This document shows, piece by piece, positions 26,352 to 36,041 of a DNA stretch of 64,000 nucleotides. The stretch is from contig CBDCFT010000012.1 in the NCBI GenBank assembly GCA_965216365.1, positions 62,001-126,000 on the forward strand, read 5' to 3'. Numbering within the stretch: the first letter of the stretch is position 1; the number at the start of each line of letters is the position of its first letter. This stretch comes from CBDCFT01 sp965216365 (GTDB lineage Bacteria; Pseudomonadota; Gammaproteobacteria; Arenicellales; CBDCFT01). The translations under genes were made by a program, and so were the position numbers. The notes beneath the pieces are model-generated. The model was not told the origin of the DNA. It did no database searches and was given only the letters and a program-made list of their open reading frames with translations.

Positions 26352-29300
26352 CTACGCTATTGCGTTCACTGTTGTAGCAACTTTCAAAGGCACTTCGCGC
26401 CACGCTTTAAGTAATGGAAAATAGAGTCCCAGTTTAACCGGTTGTGGCTGCAAGGCCGATACCAGTTGTCCATATTGTTGCAATTGATCCTTGTAGCGCT
26501 CGATTTCGGCATCCAGAAATTTCTCGATTCCGCTGCCTTCGTGGGTACTGGTTTTGAAATCCACAATCCAGCGTGTACCCTTTTCATCGACAAACGAGCG
26601 GTCTATTACTGCTTTAACCACTCTACCGTCGATAATACCGCTCAAAGGCCATTCGCTGCGTTTGTCGTCATGTTTACCATCAAATATCCATTGTCCACGC
26701 TCATCCGTTCGCGTGTTTTCTATCGCCGCGTTCACCCTCTGCAACACTCGATTCATTTCATCCTCATTGACCCCGGCCTCGTGCAATAACGCCAGAGTGC
26801 GGTTAGTCATATTTTGCTCGAAACCTGCCGTGTGAATTTCATTAAACAAGGTGTGCACGACGGTACCTACAATACGCGCTAAATGCCCTGCCCAGTCGAA
26901 TTCGATAGGTGGCTCGGTGTTCTTAGGTGCCGAAATCACCGCCGTATTTTTCAAATCTTTAGGCAGAGTCGGTATTTGCCAATTTAAAGGTAGACGTTGC
27001 AATGTAATCTCCGATACAGCTTCTTCCTGCGCTGGTTTATCCGAATTGGATTGTGCTAATTGCCGAAATTCATCACCGATAGCCGGCCATAAACGCGATA
27101 ACGCCGAGCCTTTTTCAGGGTCACTCAATTCACCGTTGTCTTTTGAATTCAGATTGCCCAGCAAATGCAATCTGGATTTAGCTCGCGTGCAGGCTACGTA
27201 TAACAAACGCAGTTGTTCGTGACTTTCCTGCGCTAACTTGATGTCGCTAATGTACTTGTGCATTGGGTCGTGTTCGCCTAATCGGGCTGACTTAGCGGCG
27301 TTGCAAGCCAGTAGAATGCCCTGTTCCTGACCCGGATTCACTTCCAGCCATTCCAACATACGAGTAGACGTTCGATTCCCGTTACCAGGTCTGCGACCAA
27401 GACCGGGTAAAATCACGGTGTCAAATTCCAGACCTTTGGCTTTGTGAATAGTCATGATCTGCACGGCTTGCGTTTGACCGTCCGATAACGCCCACAGCTT
27501 CGCCACGGAGCGATAAAGCTGTTCAAAATCGATAATATCCACACCCGTATCGTGCTGTTCCAGGGTATCGAAAAATACCGCCGCGTTTTCAATATCTTTT
27601 TCCTCGATACAGGCAGGACCACCTAGGGCCAGCCAAACCGATTCCACGTAACGCCGCAAGCTGCGTCGATGTCTTTGTTCAAAAGCCTGTTGCAGTACCT
27701 CGCGTAACCGCTTTACCCGATGCCGACCATCTTCAGATAGTCCGGCCAATACTGCGTCGTCGCACAAAAGATTCCAAACTGGCGTGTCGCCACGCTCGCC
27801 ACACAAACGCGTAAAGTCCTCCAGGGTTAAACCGCACCAGGGCGCACGTAGTATGGCTAACCAGGCCACACAATCAGCAGGATGCAATAACGCGCGAGTC
27901 AGTGATAATAAGTCCTGCACCACCATGCGATGTTTCAACTCTTCAATTTCAAGCCCGGTAAATGGAACATCCGCAGCCTGCAATGCCGAGATAATATTCT
28001 TTAGATGAGTCCGGCTTCGTACCAGAATTGCGATGCTTTCGTCCGGGTTTTGCTGCATGCACCGTTGCACAATCTCAACTATGCGCGCGGCCTCAGCGTG
28101 ATTGCCCCTATCATCCACCAGCGCGTGCAGTTGCACGACGTTTTGTTCATCACCCGGATTGAATGGATCGGATTCCAGAAAAGATACTTTTCCTTCAGCC
28201 GCATTCATCTGGGTTGGAAAAATCTGACCGAACACGCGGTTTACCCAATTCACAATCTGTGCCTGGGAACGGAAATTGGCATGTAAGGCGACGTTTTTGA
28301 GATCCAGCGATGCGACACCGTAACGCATGGCATTAACGAATAAACCGACTTCCGCTTCGCGAAAACGATAAATTGATTGCATGGGATCACCGACCAAAAA
28401 CAGGGTGCGGCCATCACCACCCTGCCAGCCTGCGGTAAGTCTGTCGACAATGTGTTGTTGGGTATGAGATGTGTCCTGATACTCGTCCACCAACAAATGC
28501 CGGATGCGATAGTCCATAGCGAGCGCAAGATCAGTCGGTTGGTCCGAACTGCCTAATGCAACTCCGGCACTGTGGGTCAGTTCGGAAAAATCGATACGGC
28601 CTGCTTCCTGAAAAACAAGTTTTAATTTTCCGGCCGACAAACGCAACACCTGACACATTGCCTGTATCAAATCCCACTGCTTATCGCTTATCGAAGGATC
28701 GGGTAAACCGCGTACGCGTGCCAACATTCGCGCTATTTCCGGCAATTCGCCGAGTTGCTCTAATAACTGGTGCATGCGTTGTTTCTTTTGCTCAGCAATT
28801 TCGGTCTTATCGGAGGGGAATCCAGCACGCTTATCTACTTTCTGACGAAACGCATTTTTACCTTTGAGGAGTAACAGTTCAGCAATCCCGCGCCACTGCA
28901 GTAACTGCAATGACTCCGCCGCTGGCAAGTGAGTCAAGCCTTCGCAGGCAACGATTGGCGAGTCTTTACCTTCGTTTACCAGGTTCGATGCGGCATAGCT
29001 CGCACAGACAACAATGTCTTCGTGACAATCCTCAGGAATCGTTCGTCGTATAGTCTGCAACTCCAGATCGATCACCTCGCGCCAGATTTGCTGCATGGTC
29101 TCACGCGACATGGCGTCCCGCTCCGCACTACCGGCAAAGCGCAGCCATTGCTCACGTTGTGGCAACATATCTACCAACCGTGACGCCAGCTCCGCCATAT
29201 CACCATCGACATGCTCTAACAGTCGCGCGATGGCATCCGACCATTGCGTGTTTCTATTCTCCAATTCGTCCAGCGTTGTTATCGCCGCCTGACGATATAA

Positions 29301-29738
29301 CTCAGAAGCGTTGTCCGTCAGTTCCGGCGCTGCGCCAAGACGTGATGACCACGGCATTTGTGCTACTAGAGCATTACAAAAAGCGTCGATGGTTTGGATG
29401 CGCAAACGTGACGGTCGCTGCAACACCTGCCACTGCATGCGCTCATCTTGCTGCATGGCCGCACGCGCTATCTGCCACAACGCTTTCTCGTTTTCGTCCT
29501 GAGGTTCTGTGCCACGACTGCCGCGTAATGCTTGCATAATGCGCTCACGCATTTCGTCTGCAGCTTTGATAGTAAATGTGATAGCTAGAATTTCTTCCGG
29601 CTTGTTCACTTGTGCGAGCAGGCGTAGGTAACGACGAATCAACAATCCTGTTTTGCCGGAACCGGCAGGCGCCTGCACAATAAACGAACGCCCTGTATCC
29701 AGGGCCATTTGGCGTTGTGCAAAATCCGAAGCTTGCAT
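26352..29738 (-). CDS. AddA/RecB-like UvrD helicase-nuclease
   Basis: 1128 residues from ATG 29738, whose first base overlaps the stop of the upstream gene (TAATG); an extension to 29909 lies entirely in that gene and was rejected. Helicase motif I 'QAPAGSGKTGLLIRRYL' (about 24-30), motif II 'LLVDEYQDTSHTQQ', 'LVGDPMQSIYRFREAEVGLF', and motifs V/VI 'IHKAKGLEFDTVILPG' and 'RLLYVACTRAKSRL'. A C-terminal PD-(D/E)XK nuclease has 'VIDRSFVDEKGTRWIVDFKTS'. Together with the preceding gene it forms a helicase-nuclease pair for double-strand-break end processing. Family members with this layout are called AddA. Confidence 0.92.
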   Translation of the reverse strand: MQASDFAQRQMALDTGRSFIVQAPAGSGKTGLLIRRYLRLLAQVNKPEEILAITFTIKAADEMRERIMQALRGSRGTEPQDENEKALWQIARAAMQQDERMQWQVLQRPSRLRIQTIDAFCNALVAQMPWSSRLGAAPELTDNASELYRQAAITTLDELENRNTQWSDAIARLLEHVDGDMAELASRLVDMLPQREQWLRFAGSAERDAMSRETMQQIWREVIDLELQTIRRTIPEDCHEDIVVCASYAASNLVNEGKDSPIVACEGLTHLPAAESLQLLQWRGIAELLLLKGKNAFRQKVDKRAGFPSDKTEIAEQKKQRMHQLLEQLGELPEIARMLARVRGLPDPSISDKQWDLIQAMCQVLRLSAGKLKLVFQEAGRIDFSELTHSAGVALGSSDQPTDLALAMDYRIRHLLVDEYQDTSHTQQHIVDRLTAGWQGGDGRTLFLVGDPMQSIYRFREAEVGLFVNAMRYGVASLDLKNVALHANFRSQAQIVNWVNRVFGQIFPTQMNAAEGKVSFLESDPFNPGDEQNVVQLHALVDDRGNHAEAARIVEIVQRCMQQNPDESIAILVRSRTHLKNIISALQAADVPFTGLEIEELKHRMVVQDLLSLTRALLHPADCVAWLAILRAPWCGLTLEDFTRLCGERGDTPVWNLLCDDAVLAGLSEDGRHRVKRLREVLQQAFEQRHRRSLRRYVESVWLALGGPACIEEKDIENAAVFFDTLEQHDTGVDIIDFEQLYRSVAKLWALSDGQTQAVQIMTIHKAKGLEFDTVILPGLGRRPGNGNRTSTRMLEWLEVNPGQEQGILLACNAAKSARLGEHDPMHKYISDIKLAQESHEQLRLLYVACTRAKSRLHLLGNLNSKDNGELSDPEKGSALSRLWPAIGDEFRQLAQSNSDKPAQEEAVSEITLQRLPLNWQIPTLPKDLKNTAVISAPKNTEPPIEFDWAGHLARIVGTVVHTLFNEIHTAGFEQNMTNRTLALLHEAGVNEDEMNRVLQRVNAAIENTRTDERGQWIFDGKHDDKRSEWPLSGIIDGRVVKAVIDRSFVDEKGTRWIVDFKTSTHEGSGIEKFLDAEIERYKDQLQQYGQLVSALQPQPVKLGLYFPLLKAWREVPLKVATTVNAIA

Positions 29739-32410
29739 TACTCCGCCTCTTCCATGCCGTCCGTTACGCGATCGACACGACACAGCGGACGAATGTCGCA
29801 ATAGCGGCAAACGTTCCCATCGCGTGGATCTACCCGCGCATCTCCCGCACAAAACTGCGCCGACAAACGATGCAAGACCTCGTCCCAGATCTCTGTTAGC
29901 GTCGACCAATCCGCCACATCTCTAAGCGCCGTCGGCTTACTCGCTTGATTAACACAGTCGATTTTTTGCGCAATACCTGCACGGGAGGCCAATCCGTCGA
30001 AGCCGATCTCCCGGACATTCAAACTTCCATAAGCAATGCCTTGCACGGAATCGCCAAGCAACAATCGGTACAGTGGTAATTGGGGATCCTTGGGTCGTTC
30101 GTCCAGCCAGTCTTTGCGATCGACTTTACCGGTTTTGTAGTCAATAATGACCAAACTGCCGTCGTCGAGCCGATCAACACGATCTGGTCGAAGATTGACT
30201 GTAACTTTACCGGCCAAGCCCTGACTTTTTGACTCGCGGGATTCGACGACAAACGATTCGCGCATCCGTTCCAACTCAAGCCATTGCAAAACCAATTCGG
30301 TCAAACGTTCTGTTTCCAGTTGCATGAACACACCGAATCGGCGTGTCGTATCGTCTTTGCTGAGAACCGCATTGGCCGCATGTCTTACCAACTCGCGCAA
30401 ATCATTGTCGGACCTGGCACACAAACCAGCATGAGATTTGAGTTCTTCCCATACCTGCTCCAACAACTTGTGCATCACGGTACCACGCTGCATCGCATCA
30501 AGACCTTGTTCCGGCGACTTCAGGGAACACGCGCCGAGTCGGTGTCTTGCGTAGGCCCGGAACGGGCAAGCAGATTGATCGGTAAATAAACTGGTGTTGC
30601 CCGTCACACCCTCGTTTGCTGGCAAACCCGAGTGATCGGGGAATGTCTCGAGTGGCGGGCGTTCGAATTCGACTTGAAACCCAGTTCGGGGTGAACGGGG
30701 ATCACTATCAGACTTATGGGTTTCACAGAATTCGAGCAACGAGCTTGGGCCATAGCGAGTGATACCGTCAGTACGCGGATAACTCAGTACGATATCCGCT
30801 GCCGAATCACACAGACGTTGGAAAAAACCTTGTGATTGTTCATGAGCGCGCGCAACGTCCGCCTGGGGCACACCTGCGGCACGTTGCGCTGCAATGGGCA
30901 AGAATGGATTAGGTGTTGTGCGTGCCGGCCAGGCCGTGTCGTGCAAGCCGGTTATCCACAAATGCGTAAACGCCATGCCGCCGGCTTCAAGCACGCCCAG
31001 AATTTGCACAGGCGCCGGGTGCTCTTCAGGTTGAAAAGTGCGATTCGCCATGTGGGCCAGACGTTTGATCGCTGCATCCTGAGTCAAGTTGGATTCGATC
31101 GATTCCAACGCCGCAAAATCCGCTAGCAAAGCATCCCACGCTTCAACGGCCTGATATTCCATCGTATCCAGCGTGCGTTCACCGGGCCAGGAAAAGCAGC
31201 GTAACCACGCGGTAAACTGGTGCGCCCACTCTTTTGGTGTTGCCGCGTCTTTTATTTGAGTACGAAATTGGATTGCCTGATTAATCTGTTTTGTCAGTAC
31301 AGGGCAGCTCGTATTTCCCTGAGCCGATTTTTGCAAACAATCAAGAACATCGTGCCAAGTAACCCGCACACCGCTTTCACTGCGCATCTTCGCATCCAGT
31401 TGCGCACGTGCGGTACGTTCTTGCTCGGCACCGCCGATAAGCCCAGAGCGCAAGATGAAACTGAATTCTGACAAGGGCATTTGGGTATAGCGCATCAGCT
31501 TAATGAGCATCATCGCTGCCTGTACCAGTGGTAACGATGCCAGCGGCATACCCAGAGATATGTGGAATGACTTGTCTACTACCGGTTGCGCGCACATGAC
31601 TGCGTTCGGATAGAACACATTTTCGAAATGGCGTTCGACCAGATCGCGATGAGTCTCCAACTCGGGGACAACAACTCCTATGGTCGCCTTCGAATCGAAC
31701 CCCGCCATTTGCCTGGCCCACGAGGCTGCCGCGTGCAATTCGCTGTTAACATCCGGATACTCGCGACATTCAGTACTCCCGGACTCTATTATCGGTAGCG
31801 ACCGATAATGTATTTCACAACCTGAAGATTCAAGCCTGTTCAGCAGTGCTTGTTGAACAGGCAGGATTTGATCGAATCCCGCTAGAATCAAACAACAAGG
31901 TCGTGAATCGGTATCCGCTCGAGAAAACAACGCATCAACCAAACGTGCTGAATCGATAAAACCCGCTTTATCGCAGGAATTTTTAAATTGATTTGCCCAA
32001 CGCTGAAACGATAGATGGTCTTCATTCACACCCACGGTGTGCGTATTTATTTTCCAATCATGTAACAAGCGCCAGGCGGAACGTGCGGCAGCGGCAGTCT
32101 TGTCTAGCTGCCACAAGGCATACTCGTCGCCTTTTCTTGTTTCAATGTCGGACCGGATCGCACGCTCCCACAGAATCTGCTCCTGCGCATCGCCCAATAA
32201 CATGGGTTTGTTCTCACAGGACATCCGTGACCACTGACGTCGGCACCAGGTATCCCAAGGCAAAATATCAGGCATTTCCCAGGCGGTGGCGCCTGCCGCG
32301 AGTTGCTGCTGGTCATGATTTTCGGATAAATAACGCGCCAGACGCTGAGTCGCGGTGACTACCGTGCAACCCGGCCTATAAGACGACAACCCCGACTCGG
32401 TTGCACTCAT
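29738..32410 (-). CDS. AddB-like DNA repair nuclease with 4Fe-4S site
   Basis: 890 residues from ATG 32410; GTG 32536 or ATG 32530 would add about 40 residues and overlap hemH, and none has a clear ribosome site. It starts with 'TVVTATQRLARYLSENH', an inactive helicase-like body follows ('LPWDTWCRRQW', 'AGFDQILPVQQALLNRL', 'GVLEAGGMAFTHLWITGLHDTAWP'), and ends with a PD-(D/E)XK nuclease ('LRPDRVDRLDDGSLVIIDYKTGK'). Cys in 'SACPFRAYARHRLG' and the C-terminal 'CRYCDIRPLC' make the four-cysteine iron-sulfur staple of AddB-type nucleases. It corresponds to the proteobacterial 'probable DNA repair protein' family paired with the AddA-like helicase. Confidence 0.88.
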   Translation of the reverse strand: MSATESGLSSYRPGCTVVTATQRLARYLSENHDQQQLAAGATAWEMPDILPWDTWCRRQWSRMSCENKPMLLGDAQEQILWERAIRSDIETRKGDEYALWQLDKTAAAARSAWRLLHDWKINTHTVGVNEDHLSFQRWANQFKNSCDKAGFIDSARLVDALFSRADTDSRPCCLILAGFDQILPVQQALLNRLESSGCEIHYRSLPIIESGSTECREYPDVNSELHAAASWARQMAGFDSKATIGVVVPELETHRDLVERHFENVFYPNAVMCAQPVVDKSFHISLGMPLASLPLVQAAMMLIKLMRYTQMPLSEFSFILRSGLIGGAEQERTARAQLDAKMRSESGVRVTWHDVLDCLQKSAQGNTSCPVLTKQINQAIQFRTQIKDAATPKEWAHQFTAWLRCFSWPGERTLDTMEYQAVEAWDALLADFAALESIESNLTQDAAIKRLAHMANRTFQPEEHPAPVQILGVLEAGGMAFTHLWITGLHDTAWPARTTPNPFLPIAAQRAAGVPQADVARAHEQSQGFFQRLCDSAADIVLSYPRTDGITRYGPSSLLEFCETHKSDSDPRSPRTGFQVEFERPPLETFPDHSGLPANEGVTGNTSLFTDQSACPFRAYARHRLGACSLKSPEQGLDAMQRGTVMHKLLEQVWEELKSHAGLCARSDNDLRELVRHAANAVLSKDDTTRRFGVFMQLETERLTELVLQWLELERMRESFVVESRESKSQGLAGKVTVNLRPDRVDRLDDGSLVIIDYKTGKVDRKDWLDERPKDPQLPLYRLLLGDSVQGIAYGSLNVREIGFDGLASRAGIAQKIDCVNQASKPTALRDVADWSTLTEIWDEVLHRLSAQFCAGDARVDPRDGNVCRYCDIRPLCRVDRVTDGMEEAE

Positions 32411-32477
32411 ACTGTCGGCGATTTCAGAATAATGACTAATGGTATTGCCGAATTTGGCTTGCCAAACCAGACTTGCG

Positions 32478-33566
32478 CTACTGTTTTGCGCCTGATGCCA
32501 GAGCGCGTTCTCGACTTTCCCTGAGTTCATCGGCACTTTTATCGGCCGGCCAACCCTGCAACTGGTTTGTTATTATTTCCGTCAATACCTGGGCGTGACT
32601 TTCGTTGTCATTCAAACACGGAATATATTGAAACTGCTGCCCGCCTGCCTGCTGAAAAAACTCCCGATTTTGCATACCGATTTCTTCCAGGGTTTCCAGG
32701 CAATCTACCGCAAAGCCGGGACACACAACATCGACGCCGGTAATACCCTCAGAGGGCAAACGTTTCAGTGTTTCATCAGTGTATGGAGTGAGCCACGGTT
32801 CGCGTCCGAAACGGGATTGAAAGGTTACGCGCCACTGGCCATCCGTTAATTCCAGCGCATTTGCGATTAACCGCGCGCTGGCGTGACAAAAACAGTGGTA
32901 AGGGTCGCCGGCCTTAAAATATCGCTGTGGGATGCCATGAAACGAAAACAATAACAATTCGCTTTTGCTTTTTTCCCGCCAGTATTGCCGGATACTGTCC
33001 GCGACTGCCTGAATATAGCCATTATCGGCATGATAATCATTGATAAATCGCAATTCAGGTACCCAACGCATACGTTGTAATTCACGTGCGACAGCATCGA
33101 AAACGGCCCCGGTCGTGGTTGCGGAATACTGCGGATAAAGTGGCAAAACCAGTAACCGGCGCATTCCTGCGTCGGACAACTCTTTTATCGCGTTTTGCAC
33201 ACTCGGCTCGCCATAGCACATGGCTAATGCGGTTTTTACATTAACTTGCTTAGCACGAACTTTTTCCGCCACCCGTGCACACAAACCCTGACTGTAAACA
33301 GTCAATGGTGAACCCTGGTCTGTCCATATTTGTTTGTAGGCATGGGCGCTCCGCGATGGACGTATCCGTAAAATAATGCCGTGCAATACCATCCACCACA
33401 ACCAGCGTGGAAACTCAACCACGCGGCGATCCCATAAGAACTGTGCAAGATAACGGCGCACGGCGGCTGCATCGGGAGTTTCGGGCGAGCCAAGATTAAC
33501 CATTAAAACACCGGTTAGGTCGGATTCACCATGACGAAAATCCGATTTGCCCGTATAGTAAGTCAC
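32478..33566 (-). CDS. hemH: ferrochelatase
   Basis: 362 residues. It inserts Fe(II) into protoporphyrin IX, the last step of haem synthesis. Conserved blocks: 'GVLMVNLGSPETPDAAAVRRYLAQFLWDRRVVE', 'WTDQGSPLTVYSQ', 'LPLYPQYSATTTGAVFDAV', 'LLFSFHGIPQRYFKAGDPYHCFCHAS' with the metal-binding His in FHG, and 'GFAVDCLETLEEIG' with the catalytic Glu. The C-terminal CxxxxxC cluster of animal enzymes is not visible. It leads a minus-strand operon with the AddB/AddA-like genes, which is not a functional pathway but a common kind of proximity. Confidence 0.95.
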   Translation of the reverse strand: MTYYTGKSDFRHGESDLTGVLMVNLGSPETPDAAAVRRYLAQFLWDRRVVEFPRWLWWMVLHGIILRIRPSRSAHAYKQIWTDQGSPLTVYSQGLCARVAEKVRAKQVNVKTALAMCYGEPSVQNAIKELSDAGMRRLLVLPLYPQYSATTTGAVFDAVARELQRMRWVPELRFINDYHADNGYIQAVADSIRQYWREKSKSELLLFSFHGIPQRYFKAGDPYHCFCHASARLIANALELTDGQWRVTFQSRFGREPWLTPYTDETLKRLPSEGITGVDVVCPGFAVDCLETLEEIGMQNREFFQQAGGQQFQYIPCLNDNESHAQVLTEIITNQLQGWPADKSADELRESRERALASGAKQ

Positions 33567-33747
33567 TGTGTCAATACTCTGGTAAATTGATGTTGTTTGT
33601 TAAAAAATGATTTCGGTTTTACCCAACTTGTGCGGGATAATAGTACACCGCAACTCGTGAAAATACTGTTTAACACATTAATGTATTCATAGATTCAGTG
33701 ATGGGGCAATACACGTTCGTCCATAGCTCATATTCGAGGTGTTCACC

Positions 33748-34212
33748 ATGCAATGGGTAATACTGGCATTAGTCGTATTCGGTCTGCTGCTTATGTCGAC
33801 ACGTTACCCCAAGGTTGCATTTGCCATACTCGGCGCATTGCTCCTGCTGATTGGTGGGTTATTAATGCTTAACACCCGCGATGAAAAGCGTGCGTCGTCC
33901 CGTGCAACCCAACTGGAGTTGCTAAATCATAAAATGTCACCGGGCTACGCGGACAGTTATAATTTTTCCGGTCGTATTAGTAACAATTCCGAATCGATCG
34001 TTCGCGAAACTACGATTCAGGTCACACTTAAAGATTGCAGTACCGATGAAGACAGCAGTTGCTCGGTTATCGGAGAAGAAGTCGCACGCATACCCCTCAC
34101 CATTCCCCCGGGTCAGGCACGGGATTTCGAGGAAAACGTTTACCTGGGTCCGAGCAAACCCGAATATGAGGTACGTTGGGAATATCTCATTCTGGATGCA
34201 AAGGTTCGTTAA
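33748..34212 (+). CDS. small membrane-anchored protein with FxLYD-like domain
   Basis: 154 residues from ATG 33748, which has a GAGGT element six bases upstream; a GTG nine bases earlier is less likely. Two hydrophobic segments (about 3-18 and 22-42) are followed by a beta-rich domain: 'NFSGRISNNSESIVRETTIQVTLKDCS ... ARIPLTIPPGQARDFEENVYLG'. That pattern, an internal asymmetry in a comparison of inner and outer strands of a beta-sandwich, resembles FxLYD/transglutaminase-associated small domains. I do not recognise a specific family or function. It is monocistronic between hemH (divergent) and the histone-like gene (convergent). Confidence 0.65.
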   Translation: MQWVILALVVFGLLLMSTRYPKVAFAILGALLLLIGGLLMLNTRDEKRASSRATQLELLNHKMSPGYADSYNFSGRISNNSESIVRETTIQVTLKDCSTDEDSSCSVIGEEVARIPLTIPPGQARDFEENVYLGPSKPEYEVRWEYLILDAKVR

Positions 34213-34353
34213 ACGACAAGGGCATTACCAAATAATAGTTTGCACTTCTGAGGATTTGCTGAACAGCGGTCCGATAGAGTGTTAGCAACCCTAACACGCT
34301 GAATTCAATACAGAATTGAGAGATCGGCTGTGCGAACGCAGAACCGGACGGTG

Positions 34354-34393
34354 CAAAAAAAGGGGCCGGGCAACCGGATGTCTCCGGTTGCCC
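34354..34393 (-). terminator. Rho-independent terminator of the histone-like gene
   Basis: A ten-base-pair perfect stem (GGGCAACCGG at 34368-34377, CCGGTTGCCC at 34384-34393) with a six-base loop. On the minus strand it is followed by GGCCCC and then seven U residues (A run at 34355-34361). It lies 40 bases after the stop of the lysine/alanine-rich gene. Confidence 0.85.
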
Positions 34394-34433
34394 GCTAGAT
34401 CAGAACGGCAGGGGAATTTTTAACCCCGCCTTC

Positions 34434-34766
34434 CTATTTTTTTTTTGCTTTTTTCCTTGTGGCTTTCTTCCTAGTCGCTTTCTTCCGTGTTGCTTTTTTC
34501 TTGGCCTTCTTTCTAGTAGCCTTTTTCTTTGCTTTTTTCCTTGTCGCTTTCTTTTTGGCTTTCTTCCGTGTTGCTTTTTTCTTGGCCTTCTTTCTAGTAG
34601 CCTTTTTCTTTGCTTTTTTCCTTGTCGCTTTCTTTTTGGCTTTCTTCCGTGTTGCTTTTTTCTTGGCCTTCTTTCTAGTGGCCTTTTTCCTTGTTGCTTT
34701 CTTTGCTACGCGCTTCTTAGCGGTCCGCTTACCCGCCTTCTTCTTCGCTTTCTTCTTTGCTGCCAT
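34434..34766 (-). CDS. lysine/alanine-rich histone H1-like protein (AlgP-like)
   Basis: 110 residues from ATG 34766 ('MAAKKKAKKKAGKR'), which is preceded by GAGGAG at a good distance; an upstream in-frame ATG at 34784 has no such site. The sequence is almost wholly built from nine-residue units ATRKKAKKK, with no hydrophobic core. It resembles the C-terminal tail of eukaryotic H1 and bacterial AlgP/Hc-type proteins, which bind DNA non-specifically and compact the nucleoid. In Pseudomonas AlgP influences alginate genes, and an algZ-algR pair occurs at 2.4-4.2 kb. The DNA repeat makes length variation likely. It is expressed as a single-gene unit with its own strong terminator. Confidence 0.88.
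   Translation of the reverse strand: MAAKKKAKKKAGKRTAKKRVAKKATRKKATRKKAKKKATRKKAKKKATRKKAKKKATRKKAKKKATRKKAKKKATRKKAKKKATRKKAKKKATRKKATRKKATRKKAKKK
34501..34686. repeat. 81-bp tandem DNA repeat inside the histone-like gene
   Basis: The sequence beginning TTGGCCTTCTTTCTAGTAGC at 34501 recurs at 34582 and, with small changes, at 34663, giving two nearly identical full 81-bp units and a partial third. Each unit encodes three nine-residue ATRKKAKKK repeats. High nucleotide identity between units, beyond what the protein requires, indicates recent duplication or gene conversion. Confidence 0.85.
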
Positions 34767-34784
34767 AATTACGCTCCTCTTCAA

Positions 34785-35213
34785 TTTGATTGAGAGCCAG
34801 GGTTTAAGTTAAGGGTTTGAACAACACACGCAGGACGCTTGCCGCACACAAGTTTCCCAGTGTTCGATAAAAAAGAGTTCGATAAAAACTGGTCGGTTTA
34901 AATAAGGAATAGGAAAGACCGCGCGATGCGCTATCGATAACCGGCGAATCAATCTGATTCGCAATTTTAAAGCTGAGCAAAATAGTTCTTTTCCTTCTTT
35001 ACGCGTTTCAGTACCACCGTTGTCGGTCGAAAACTTTTGCTATTCGGTTAGCTCGGTTCTCAGTTACTTACTTAAAATCTCGCGTTGTTAGTGAGAAAAA
35101 TAAACTCAATAACGTAAGTTATTGCGAACTATATCGATCAAAAAGTAAATGTCAAGAAAACATTGCAAAAAACTTTTAACAATTTTTTATTCTTAAATTT
35201 ACTTTTTACTTTT
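34785..35213. other. AT-rich intergenic region between the histone-like gene and nrdJb
   Basis: About 430 bases with no credible gene. It must carry the promoter of the histone-like gene at its left side. A direct repeat (GTTCGATAAAAAAG then GTTCGATAAAAACT, about 34862-34889) and a perfect palindrome (CAATAAC GTAA GTTATTG, 35107-35124) stand out; the right 100 bases are very rich in A and T. The palindrome could be an operator or a weak terminator for nrdJb; there is no long U run after it. Confidence 0.5.
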
Positions 35214-35987
35214 CTACCCGCATTTTGAATCACCGCAACTTAAACATGTCATGCAACCATCCATCATCATGACTGCTTTGGTATGACACTTTTTACACAG
35301 TTGTGCTTCCGGTGGAAAATCCTGATCAGACTTTGTACCCGCCTGACGTGATGCATATTCTTTTCGCTTATCTTCAACCAGTTTTTGCTGATGCTCATCA
35401 AGTCCCGCGTCTTGAATCATACCAATCATGCGCATGTGCGTTTCGATTGCATCACCAATTTCAGCAACTAACGATGGCATGTACTTGCCGCCACGTTTGA
35501 AATAACCACCTTGCGGATCGAATACACTGCGTAACTCCTCCACTAAAAACGTAGCATCGCCACCCTTGCGGAAAACCGCAGAAATAATACGTGTCAGCGC
35601 CACAATCCATTGAAAGTGATCCATATTTTTCGAGTTAATAAAGATCTCAAACGGACGTCGTTTTTCGTAAGGTGTGTCAGGATTTAATACGATGTCGTTA
35701 ATGGTCACATACAATGCATGATCGGAGAGCGGTGTTTTGATTTTGTATGTGCTACCGAGTAAAGATTCAGGTCGTTCGACCTTTTCGTGCATCTGCACCA
35801 CATTCGCGGGTAAATTATCTTCATCCGCAATAACTGCCGGAGCAATCACTACCGGCTGATCTGTTTTTTCTTGCTGCTTTGCAACATTTTCTTCCGGCTT
35901 GGGTTCGAGTGTTTCGTCTTGTGTAATTGCGTCAGATTGTTTCGCCACCGCATAACCGATAATTTTTTGACTGATTTTCATTGTCAT
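35214..35987 (-). CDS. nrdJb: class II ribonucleotide reductase, NrdJb subunit
   Basis: 257 residues. The central 'YVTINDIVLNPDTPYEKRRPFEIFINSKNMDHFQWIVALTRIISAVFRKGGDATFLVEELRSVFDPQGGYFKRGGKYMPSLVAEIG' is the TSCPD-type domain found at the C-terminus of adenosylcobalamin-dependent reductases. The tail 'CKKCHTKAVMMMDGCMTCLSCGDSKCG' holds two CxxC-type pairs that probably bind zinc or relay electrons to the active site. In Pseudomonas aeruginosa the enzyme is likewise split into NrdJa and NrdJb. It lies 54 bases after nrdJa on the same strand. A long Glu/Lys/Pro-rich linker (about residues 15-55) is unusual but typical of a separate chain. Confidence 0.9.
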   Translation of the reverse strand: MTMKISQKIIGYAVAKQSDAITQDETLEPKPEENVAKQQEKTDQPVVIAPAVIADEDNLPANVVQMHEKVERPESLLGSTYKIKTPLSDHALYVTINDIVLNPDTPYEKRRPFEIFINSKNMDHFQWIVALTRIISAVFRKGGDATFLVEELRSVFDPQGGYFKRGGKYMPSLVAEIGDAIETHMRMIGMIQDAGLDEHQQKLVEDKRKEYASRQAGTKSDQDFPPEAQLCKKCHTKAVMMMDGCMTCLSCGDSKCG

Positions 35988-36041
35988 ACTTTCTTTACTC
36001 TGTCTGATTTTCCTGAATCTCTGTTCGTTGACCCAATTTTA

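Noticed and set aside
29739..29909. N-terminal extension of the AddA-like frame
   Set aside because: It lies in the other reading frame of the AddB-like iron-sulfur tail; the helicase motif I starts right after ATG 29738.
34459..34812. Plus-strand frame rich in Phe and Ala
   Set aside because: It is the antisense image of the lysine/alanine repeat of the histone-like gene.
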